Source: an uncultured Bacteroidia bacterium (GTDB lineage Bacteria > Bacteroidota > Bacteroidia > Bacteroidales > UBA932). From it: DNA of 64,000 bases. Under the pieces are notes generated by a model. It saw only the letters and a program-made list of their open reading frames with translations. It was not told the origin of the DNA and ran no database searches. Positions 52,641 to 59,633 of this stretch are shown in pieces; the first letter of the stretch is position 1, and each line of letters begins with the position of its first letter. The translations under genes were made by a program, and so were the position numbers. The stretch covers positions 1 through 64,000 of the forward strand of contig CACYWN010000015.1 in assembly GCA_902778105.1 (NCBI GenBank), written 5' to 3'.

Positions 52641-53566
52641 AACGCATCCTCACCCTCCTTGCAGCGGTCCTGCTGCCCCTCTCCCTCCTCGCCCAGACCA
52701 CTACGCAGGAGGAATACATCCGCCGTTACAACAACCTCGTTTCCCGGGTCGGCTCCGCCGGCGTGGGTGTCGAAACGCTCCTGGACAAGTGGGCTGCGGA
52801 TTACCCCGACGACATCTCCCAATGCATCGCCCGCTTCTCCTTCTGGTTCACCAAGTCCCAGACCACCAAGGTTATCCAGCTTCCGCAAGACCGCTATCTG
52901 GGCCGGGATCCCTTGCTTCCCATGACCGATTCCCTCGGGAGGAAGAACAATTTCTTCGAGGACATCGAATATGACGACGAGTCGTTCGGGAAGGCACTCG
53001 AAGCCCTGGACCGGGCAGTCTCGCTGGCTCCGGAAAAGCTCGATGTCCGGTTCCTGCGGATCGACGCCCTCACCGCCTACGAGAAGGGAAGCCCGGACAT
53101 GGCCCTCTCCGCCCTCAAGGCGCTGGTGGACGAACATTACCGGCAGCACCCCGCCTGGACCCATGAAACCGTGGAAAAGATCGACGACGAAGTCTTCAAG
53201 GCCCTCATCCAGGACTACTGCTTCACCTTCTTCCGGCTCGGGACCGACTCCTCGGCCGAAGCCTTCAAGAGCCTGTCGGAGCATATGCTCACCTACTGCA
53301 AGGACGATCCGCTGTTCCTGGACAACATCGGCTCCTATTGGCTGGTGTGCAAAAAGGACTACAAGAAGGCCCTCAAGTACTACAACCAGGTCCTCAAGAA
53401 GCATCCCGCCGACGTAACCGCCATCCGCAACTGCATCCTCCTCGCCCGGAACAAGAAGGATGTCAAGTTGGAGAAGAAATACCTCGCGATGATGGCGCAG
53501 TACGGCGAAACCGAGACGGACAGGGCTTCCGCTGCCGCCCGGCTGGAGGCGATGGGGAAAAAGTAA
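52637..53566 (+). CDS. Secreted tetratricopeptide-repeat protein
   Basis: The start at 52637 gives a clear signal peptide (MKRILTLLAAVLLPLSLLAQ). The 309-residue protein is mostly helical, with TPR-like segments: KALEALDRAVSLAPEKLDVR, then DNIGSYWLVCKKDYKKALKY followed by YNQVLKKHPADVTA. No catalytic motif is present. It is exported and probably acts as a scaffold in the periplasm. The gene overlaps rsmF-like by 4 nt and ends the operon that starts with the SRPBCC-like gene. Confidence 0.8.
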   Translation: MKRILTLLAAVLLPLSLLAQTTTQEEYIRRYNNLVSRVGSAGVGVETLLDKWAADYPDDISQCIARFSFWFTKSQTTKVIQLPQDRYLGRDPLLPMTDSLGRKNNFFEDIEYDDESFGKALEALDRAVSLAPEKLDVRFLRIDALTAYEKGSPDMALSALKALVDEHYRQHPAWTHETVEKIDDEVFKALIQDYCFTFFRLGTDSSAEAFKSLSEHMLTYCKDDPLFLDNIGSYWLVCKKDYKKALKYYNQVLKKHPADVTAIRNCILLARNKKDVKLEKKYLAMMAQYGETETDRASAAARLEAMGKK

Positions 53567-53600
53567 CAGATTCCCGCCCAGTAATCTGATCGTCACCGAT

Positions 53601-53737
53601 ATAATTGTGCGGAACACCCCTGCTCTGCACAATTATCGGTCATTGCAACGGACAAATGTGCGAAACACCCATGTTTTACACAATTATCGATGAAAATCGA
53701 TCATAAATGTGTAGAAGCGGTCGTTTTACACATTTTT
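53601..53737. repeat. Three palindromic units at an exact 51-bp period
   Basis: Units of about 36 nt start at 53601, 53652 and 53703. Each is a hairpin with TGTGC/TGTGT-type left arms and GCACA/TACACA-type right arms: AATTGTGC/GCACAATT in unit 1, ATGTGCG/TACACAAT in unit 2 (imperfect) and AAATGTGTA/TACACATTT in unit 3. The spacers are 15 nt each and unrelated to each other. Unit 1 is extended by ACCGAT/ATCGGT. The array fills the gap between two converging genes. Confidence 0.8.
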
Positions 53738-53762
53738 CTTCTAAGAGACCCAACCGTATACG

Positions 53763-54731
53763 TCATGACCGGTCAGCCTGGCCATCGGGATGGGCATGTT
53801 CGTACAGCTCCCAGCTGTTGAACAGGTTCTGCCAGATCGCGTAGAGACCGCCGGCGACGGAAGTCACGGGGGTCAGATAATTGTATCCGAGCCAGATGAG
53901 GAAGCCGGTGTTCTTCTGGCCGAGGGACTGCCCGGCGGTGATCGCGTTGATCCGTCCCTTGCCGATCCGGCGGCCGGCGAAGAACTGCAGGAAGCAGGTG
54001 GACACCGAGACGAGGATGATCCCGATGAGGGCGCCGTCCCCGGGATAGTTCGTGAACAGGGCGTGGGAGGCGAGAACCATGGCCAGGGACAAGCCGAAGA
54101 ACCAGATATAGAATGAGTTGGGTGCAAAACGCATCAGCCGGCGCTGCAGTTTGTGCGTCGTGTACCGGATGACCCAGGCCAGAAGGCCCGGAAGGACCAG
54201 GATCGGGAACACCTTCAGGGCGATCCTGAGGACATAGGCCCAGAAACCCAGGTCGGAGGCAGGCCGGATCATCGGGATGACCATCGGGATGAGGAAGGTG
54301 GCGGCCAGGTTGGTCAGGCACAGGTAGGTCACCGTGCCGGCCAGGTCTCCGTCCAGCTTCCGGGTGATGACGCCCGCCGCGGCCGCGCAGGGGCAGATCA
54401 GGCAGATCATCGCGCATTCCAGCAGGATGCGGACCGGTCCCTCCGGCGTGAGGGCCGACAGGGCGGCGAAGAGGATGAATCCCAGCACCTGGAACAGCAG
54501 GGCCCCGAGATGCCACCGGTGCAGCCGGATGTCATGCGGGGAAATCTGTACGAACTGGAAGAACAGCAACAGGGCGATGACGAGCCGCTGCCCCTCGGAC
54601 GCAACCTTGTGAAGGACGGGTCCCCAGGGCTTCAGAAGGGGGGTGAAATGGTAGAAGAGGTACAGGCCGATGCCTGTCGCGATGGCGAGCGGCAGCATCC
54701 AGTCCTTGAACAGCTGAACGGCTTTATTCAT
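53763..54731 (-). CDS. BASS-type (bile acid:sodium symporter family) transporter
   Basis: This 322-residue inner-membrane protein has about nine to ten hydrophobic helices, with the family-like segments ECAMICLICPCAAAAGVI, TYLCLTNLAATFLIPMVI and GQSLGQKNTGFLIWLGYNYL (crossover motif region). BASS transporters carry bile acids, small organic acids or arsenite in symport with sodium; the substrate here is unknown. The gene overlaps the upstream YczE/YitT-like gene by 8 nt, so the two are probably co-expressed. Confidence 0.82.
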   Translation of the reverse strand: MNKAVQLFKDWMLPLAIATGIGLYLFYHFTPLLKPWGPVLHKVASEGQRLVIALLLFFQFVQISPHDIRLHRWHLGALLFQVLGFILFAALSALTPEGPVRILLECAMICLICPCAAAAGVITRKLDGDLAGTVTYLCLTNLAATFLIPMVIPMIRPASDLGFWAYVLRIALKVFPILVLPGLLAWVIRYTTHKLQRRLMRFAPNSFYIWFFGLSLAMVLASHALFTNYPGDGALIGIILVSVSTCFLQFFAGRRIGKGRINAITAGQSLGQKNTGFLIWLGYNYLTPVTSVAGGLYAIWQNLFNSWELYEHAHPDGQADRS

Positions 54732-55392
54732 GGAGCAGGGGCTTGAACAGCCTGTCCACCAGCGGGTCCGTGAGTTTCATGCACAGGCCGGTCAGGGCGG
54801 CCAGGATGAGAGTTCCCTCGCGGATGACGATCTGGTCGCCGTGCCCCCACGGGGAACCGAAGCAGATCCACGCGAAGGCGGCGGAAAGGGCCACAAGGAT
54901 GATGTCTTCCCCGATCTTGGCGTTGCTGAACTTGATGCCGGTCACCTCCGAGAAGACGTCGACCACCTTGTCGCCGGCGAGGATCCAGGCTTTGCCGATG
55001 ACCTCGAGGCGGATGCCGATGGCGGTGAGGAGGACGGACATGAGAATGAGGACGATCTTCATCAGGTAGGAAGTGATTTCCACGTCGTTGAGGATCCAGA
55101 TGCAGGCGTCACATAAATATCCGAAAACGAAGGCGGCAAGGAGCTGGAGGAGATAATGGATATCCAGCACTTTGCGGCGCATCGCCATCTGCAGGGCGAT
55201 GAACAGCAGGTGCATTATCCAGGTGAAGGTGCCGAAGGAAATGGCGGTCCATTTCAGGTTCAGGACGGCGGGCGGGCAGGAGACCGGCGCCGTGCCCAGG
55301 TTGGATTTCAGGGAAAGCGCCACGCCCAGCGCCACGAGGACCAGCCCCAGGGTGGCGACAAGGTAGCGGGCGACGATATTGCTTTTGGCCAT
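54724..55392 (-). CDS. YczE/YitT-like integral membrane protein (DUF6198 type)
   Basis: The chosen start (55392) gives MAKSNIVARYLVATLGLVLV; an upstream start at 55446 would add a hydrophobic stretch and overlap the promoter region. The 222-residue protein has about six hydrophobic helices (VALGVALSLKSNLGTAPVSC, FGTFTWIMHLLFIALQMAM, LLQLLAAFVFGYLCDACIWI). The pattern fits the YczE/YitT/DUF6198 group, membrane proteins without a proven function. It is the first gene of the pair with the BASS-type transporter and divergent from the M13 peptidase gene. Confidence 0.75.
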   Translation of the reverse strand: MAKSNIVARYLVATLGLVLVALGVALSLKSNLGTAPVSCPPAVLNLKWTAISFGTFTWIMHLLFIALQMAMRRKVLDIHYLLQLLAAFVFGYLCDACIWILNDVEITSYLMKIVLILMSVLLTAIGIRLEVIGKAWILAGDKVVDVFSEVTGIKFSNAKIGEDIILVALSAAFAWICFGSPWGHGDQIVIREGTLILAALTGLCMKLTDPLVDRLFKPLLHE

Positions 55393-55435
55393 AAAAAAAC
55401 TTGTCAATGCAAATACAAAGATGCATAATAATGTG

Positions 55436-55443
55436 TAAATTTG
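55436..55443 (+). promoter_or_regulatory. -7 box TAAATTTG of the M13 peptidase gene
   Basis: TAAATTTG on the plus strand lies 36 nt before the start codon at 55479 and fits the Bacteroidota consensus. The opposite strand has only a partial match (CATCTTTG) for the divergent gene. Confidence 0.6.
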
Positions 55444-55478
55444 CAAACTGTGCTTTATGACAAATCAACCATAAGTAT

Positions 55479-57488
55479 ATGAAAAAGTTATCTGTTCTCA
55501 TGTTTTCCATCCTCGCCCTTGCGGCGTGCAACCAGCGCGGAAAGGGAGCCCTGGACCTGACGGACCTCGACCCCTCCACCTCCCCGAAAGTGGATTTCTA
55601 CCAGTATGCCACCGGCGGCTGGCAGGCCAAGAATCCCCTCAAAGACGAATTCTCCCGGTATGGCTCCTTCGACGCCATCGCGGAAACCACCCAGAAGAAC
55701 CTGAACGAGCTCTTCGAGAGCATGGCCACCCTCCAGGCGGAGCCCGGTACCGTGGACCAGAAGATCGCCGACCTGTACAGGATGGCCCTCGACTCCACCA
55801 CCCGCAACGCCCTGGGTGCCGAGCCCATCAAGCCTTACATCGCTGAGATCCAGGCCGTCGGCTCCAAGGACGCTCTCGCCGACCTTCTCGGAAAGATGAA
55901 CCTCTACGGAGAGGGCGGTTTCTTCGGCGCGGGTGTGGCGGCAGACCTCACCGACAGTGACATGCAGGTCCTTTACCTGGGCCAGGGCGGCCTGGGCATG
56001 GGCGACCGCGACTACTATCTCCTGGAGACCAATGCCGCCCTCAAGGCCGGCTACAAGGACTTCCTCGTGAAGGCCCTCACCCTCGCCGGTCTGGAGAATG
56101 CCGCGGAACTTGCGGAGAAGGACATGCAGGTCGAGGATGCGATGGCTCCCATCTTCTGGAGCCGTGAGCAGAACCGCGACGTGCAGGCCGGCTACAACCC
56201 GATGTCCTCCGCGGAGATCGACGCCCGCTGGCCCGAGCTCCGCTTCGGCCGCGTCTGCGCCGCCGCGGGCATTCCCGCCCAGGACAAGGTCATCGTCGAA
56301 CAGCCTTCCTATTTCGACGGCCTGAACAAACTCTTCCAGCAGTGCGACCTCGAGACCCTCAAGGCCTACGTCCTCGCCCAGTTCGTCTCCGGTTCCTGCG
56401 GCGCCCTCTCCGATGACTTCTACACGGCCTCCTGGGAGTTCTTCTCCCACCAGATGGCCGGTGCCCAGGAGCAGCGTCCGCGCTGGAAGCGTGCGATGAG
56501 CGTTCCGAACAGCCTCCTCGGCGAGGCCGTGGGCCAGATGTATGTCGAGCGCTATTTCCCGGCCTCTTCCAAGGAGAAGATGGTCACCCTCGTGGAGAAT
56601 CTCCGCACCGCCCTGGGCCAGCACATCGACGCCCTCGAGTGGATGAGCGACACCACCAAGGTCCGCGCCCACGAGAAACTGGCCGCCTTCACCGTGAAGA
56701 TCGGTTATCCGGACAAGTGGAAGGATTACAGCACCCTGGCCATCAACCCGGAGAACACCTATTATGAGAATCTCCGCAATGCCAGCGCCTGGTATGTGCA
56801 GGACAACCTTTCCAAGCTGGGCAAGCCCACGGACAGGACCGAGTGGGGGATGACCCCGCAGACGGTGAACGCCTACTACAACCCCACCACCAACGAGATC
56901 TGCTTCCCGGCCGGTATCCTCCAGAAGCCGTTCTTCGACCCGGAGGCCGACGACGCGGTGAACTATGGCGGCATCGGCGTGGTGATCGGCCACGAGATGT
57001 CCCACGGCTTTGACGACCAGGGCTCCATGTTCGATGCGAAGGGCAATATGGTGAACTGGTGGACCGAGGCCGACAAGGCCAAGTTCGATGCGCTCGGTGA
57101 CAAGCTCGCCGCCCAGTTCGACGCGGTGGAGGTCCTTCCCGGCGTCCACGCCAACGGCCGTTTCACCCTGGGTGAGAACATCGGTGACCACGGCGGTCTC
57201 TCCATCGCTTACTCCGCCCTGGAGAACGCCCTGGGCGGCAGGATGGACAAGCCCGTCATCGACGGATTCACGCCCCAGCAGCGTTTCTACCTGTCCTACG
57301 GAAACATCTGGGCCCAGAACATCCGCGACGAGGAGAAGGCCCGTCTGACGAACATGGATCCGCACTCGCTGGCCGTGAACCGCGTCAACGTGTCCGTCCG
57401 CAACTTCCAGACCTTCTTCGACGCCTTCGACATCCACGAGGGTGATCCGATGTTCCGTCCGGAAGTGGAGCGCGTCCACATCTGGTAA
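55479..57488 (+). CDS. M13-family metallopeptidase (neprilysin-like) lipoprotein
   Basis: This 669-residue protein has a lipoprotein signal (LAAC, Cys17). It shows the M13 motifs: the zinc site HEMSH (His505, Glu506, His509), the ligand Glu in GENIGDHGG and the end GDPMFRPEVERVHIW (neprilysin ends in a similar Trp). M13 enzymes are zinc endopeptidases that cut small peptides, here probably in the periplasm or at the cell surface. Length matches bacterial PepO-type members. The LolC/E-like gene follows 2 nt later on the same strand. Confidence 0.95.
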   Translation: MKKLSVLMFSILALAACNQRGKGALDLTDLDPSTSPKVDFYQYATGGWQAKNPLKDEFSRYGSFDAIAETTQKNLNELFESMATLQAEPGTVDQKIADLYRMALDSTTRNALGAEPIKPYIAEIQAVGSKDALADLLGKMNLYGEGGFFGAGVAADLTDSDMQVLYLGQGGLGMGDRDYYLLETNAALKAGYKDFLVKALTLAGLENAAELAEKDMQVEDAMAPIFWSREQNRDVQAGYNPMSSAEIDARWPELRFGRVCAAAGIPAQDKVIVEQPSYFDGLNKLFQQCDLETLKAYVLAQFVSGSCGALSDDFYTASWEFFSHQMAGAQEQRPRWKRAMSVPNSLLGEAVGQMYVERYFPASSKEKMVTLVENLRTALGQHIDALEWMSDTTKVRAHEKLAAFTVKIGYPDKWKDYSTLAINPENTYYENLRNASAWYVQDNLSKLGKPTDRTEWGMTPQTVNAYYNPTTNEICFPAGILQKPFFDPEADDAVNYGGIGVVIGHEMSHGFDDQGSMFDAKGNMVNWWTEADKAKFDALGDKLAAQFDAVEVLPGVHANGRFTLGENIGDHGGLSIAYSALENALGGRMDKPVIDGFTPQQRFYLSYGNIWAQNIRDEEKARLTNMDPHSLAVNRVNVSVRNFQTFFDAFDIHEGDPMFRPEVERVHIW

Positions 57489-57490
57489 GG

Positions 57491-58651
57491 ATGTCTCCGG
57501 ACCGCTTCATAGCGCGGAAACTCAAGTTTCAGGGGAAACTCGCGGCGGTGTCCATCGCCGTGAGTTTCCTCATTATTATCGTGGCCGTCGCCGTCTCGTC
57601 GGGATTCCGCCATTCCGTTCGGGACGGGGTGTCCACGCTGACCGGAGATGTGCGGATCGCCCGTTCCACCGCCTTTGCGTCGGAGGGCGATTCCATCCCC
57701 GTCCATCTGCCGTCCGAGGAGGCCATCCTGGCCCTTGCGGGCGTGCAGGCCATCCGTCCGGTCGCCGTCCGGGCGGGTATCGTCCGCAGCGGCGATGTCA
57801 TCCACGGCGTGCTGGTGAAGGGGCTCCCGGACCGTCCCGATTCCAGCCTTTGCGTCTCCATCCCCACCCGCCTGGCCGCCATCACGGGCCTGAAGGAAGG
57901 GGATGACATGACCACCTATTTCATAGGGGAAAGGGTCCGGGTGCGCAAGTTCCACGTGACGGAGGTCCATCGGGACATGCTGGAACTGGATGACAACCTG
58001 GTGGTGTATGCGAACCTCCAGGACATCCAGCGCCTGAACGGTTGGGGGTCCGGCGGGGCTTCCGCCCTGGAGGTCACCGTGTCCCCGGGATACCGTTCCA
58101 ACCTGGCCGTGAACGATCTGACCGACGCGATCGGCATGCGGCTCCTCCTGAGCGGAGACCAGACGGAAGAGGAACTGGTCGCCACTTCCTCCGTCCGTTC
58201 CTACCCCCAGATCTTCGACTGGCTGGACCTGCTGGATTTCAATGTCCTCGTCATCCTGGTCCTGATGATCGTCGTGGCGGGGTTCAACATGATCTCAGGC
58301 CTGTTGATCGTCCTGTTCCGCAACATTGCGACGATCGGCACCCTCAAGACGCTGGGCATGTCCGACCGGGCCATCGGCAAGGTGTTCCTGCGCGTGGCCG
58401 GCGGCGTTGTCTTGAAAGGAATGCTTGCGGGGAATGTGCTGGGGCTTCTGTTCTGCATCATCCAGCGCACCACCCATTTTCTGAAGCTGGATCCGGCCAA
58501 CTATTTCGTCTCTTTCGTGCCGGTCCACATCGACCTGCCCTGGATCCTGGCGGCCGACCTCGTGGCCTTCGTGGCCATCATGCTGCTCCTGCTCCTTCCC
58601 ACGATGTTCATCGCGCGGGTGGACCCGGCCGTTTCGGTCCGGGCGGAATGA
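57491..58651 (+). CDS. FtsX-type ABC permease (LolC/LolE-like)
   Basis: This 386-residue inner-membrane protein starts with DRFIARKLKFQGKLAAVSIAV, as in LolC/LolE proteins, followed by the first helix (FLIIIVAVAVSSGF), a periplasmic domain of about 200 residues and three C-terminal helices (VLVILVLMIVVAGFNMIS; IATIGTLKTLGMSDRAIGKV; LLLLLPTMFIARVDP). Lol permeases extract lipoproteins from the inner membrane. Only one permease is encoded here and no ATPase gene is adjacent, so the complex must use subunits encoded elsewhere. Confidence 0.87.
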   Translation: MSPDRFIARKLKFQGKLAAVSIAVSFLIIIVAVAVSSGFRHSVRDGVSTLTGDVRIARSTAFASEGDSIPVHLPSEEAILALAGVQAIRPVAVRAGIVRSGDVIHGVLVKGLPDRPDSSLCVSIPTRLAAITGLKEGDDMTTYFIGERVRVRKFHVTEVHRDMLELDDNLVVYANLQDIQRLNGWGSGGASALEVTVSPGYRSNLAVNDLTDAIGMRLLLSGDQTEEELVATSSVRSYPQIFDWLDLLDFNVLVILVLMIVVAGFNMISGLLIVLFRNIATIGTLKTLGMSDRAIGKVFLRVAGGVVLKGMLAGNVLGLLFCIIQRTTHFLKLDPANYFVSFVPVHIDLPWILAADLVAFVAIMLLLLLPTMFIARVDPAVSVRAE

Positions 58652-58655
58652 CGGA

Positions 58656-59627
58656 TTACCGGGGATAGACTTCGGCGTATTCTTCGTAGGTGTCCAGGAC
58701 TTCCCGGACAAAGGCGATCGTCTCCCTTCCTCCGAAGCCCGGCACCTTGGGAAGGATGCTCACGATGCTGTCCCAGTGGGAAGGATCCGTACCGAGGTCC
58801 TCTGCCGTATGGATGCATTTCAGGAGGGTTCCTTCCCCGGCGTTGTAGGAGGCGAGGGTGAATTTCACGTTTTCGACGGAATCGGCCGCATATTCGGCGA
58901 ACATCCTGGAAAGACGGCTCAGGTAGTCGGTTCCGATGGCGATGTTCACCGCCGGGTCCAGAAGCGTGTCCACACTGTATTTCTCCCCGCTGAGCACCTG
59001 CATCAGGCCGACGGCACCGGCGTCGGAACAGGATTCGTTGATGAAACGGGATTCCTTGTAGATGACGGCGCAGACCAGGCGCCAGTCCAGACCGTTCTTT
59101 TCGGCGTTCTGCTTGATCAGGTGGTCGTAGGGGCTGATGGAAGTCAGGCTGCTTCCGACCCGGCGGAGATAGGTCTTGCCGATCTTCACCAGTCCGCCGT
59201 TGGCCGTCATCGAGGTGAGCCAGGTATTGAGTCTCCTGATTTCGGGCGCCTGGGCTTCGGAAAGGACCCAGACGGTGCTGTCACGGTAGGGGAGCGTGCT
59301 GATCAGTCCGTCTTCATGCAGGCTGTCGGCCCGGTACATCACCAGGAGGTCCACCGTCCCGTCGCGGAGGGAATCCAGGTAATCGGAACTGTCGGCGGGA
59401 GTGAGGAATTCCAGGTCCAGGCCGTATTCGTCGGCGAATTCCCGGAGGATAATCCTGTTCATCCCGACGGTGAGCCCGCGGATCGGTTCCCCTTTGAGGT
59501 CGATGACACAGCGCAGCGAAGTGACCGGCTTCTGCCACTCCGTCTTCCGGGTGGTCAGGGGTGCAAGTACCAAGGCGGCGATTGTCGCGATGCAGAGGAC
59601 GATGTATTTGTGGACCGTCGATTTCAT
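58656..59627 (-). CDS. MltF-like membrane-bound lytic transglycosylase
   Basis: This 323-residue protein has an N-terminal membrane anchor (YIVLCIATIAALVLAPL), a solute-binding-protein-like domain (about 38-130, GLTVGMNRIILREFADEYGL) and a C-terminal SLT (GH23) domain with catalytic Glu192 in YKESRF, the GAVGLMQVL motif and ASYNAGEG. MltF-type enzymes cut peptidoglycan between MurNAc and GlcNAc, and the N-terminal domain regulates them. No lipobox is seen, so it is an inner-membrane anchored version. It is preceded by the porin gene on the same strand. Confidence 0.92.
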   Translation of the reverse strand: MKSTVHKYIVLCIATIAALVLAPLTTRKTEWQKPVTSLRCVIDLKGEPIRGLTVGMNRIILREFADEYGLDLEFLTPADSSDYLDSLRDGTVDLLVMYRADSLHEDGLISTLPYRDSTVWVLSEAQAPEIRRLNTWLTSMTANGGLVKIGKTYLRRVGSSLTSISPYDHLIKQNAEKNGLDWRLVCAVIYKESRFINESCSDAGAVGLMQVLSGEKYSVDTLLDPAVNIAIGTDYLSRLSRMFAEYAADSVENVKFTLASYNAGEGTLLKCIHTAEDLGTDPSHWDSIVSILPKVPGFGGRETIAFVREVLDTYEEYAEVYPR

Positions 59628-59633
59628 GGGAGC

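Noticed and set aside
53601..53737. CRISPR-like array
   Set aside because: Spacers are only 15 nt, repeats are degenerate palindromes, there are just three units and no cas gene is near.
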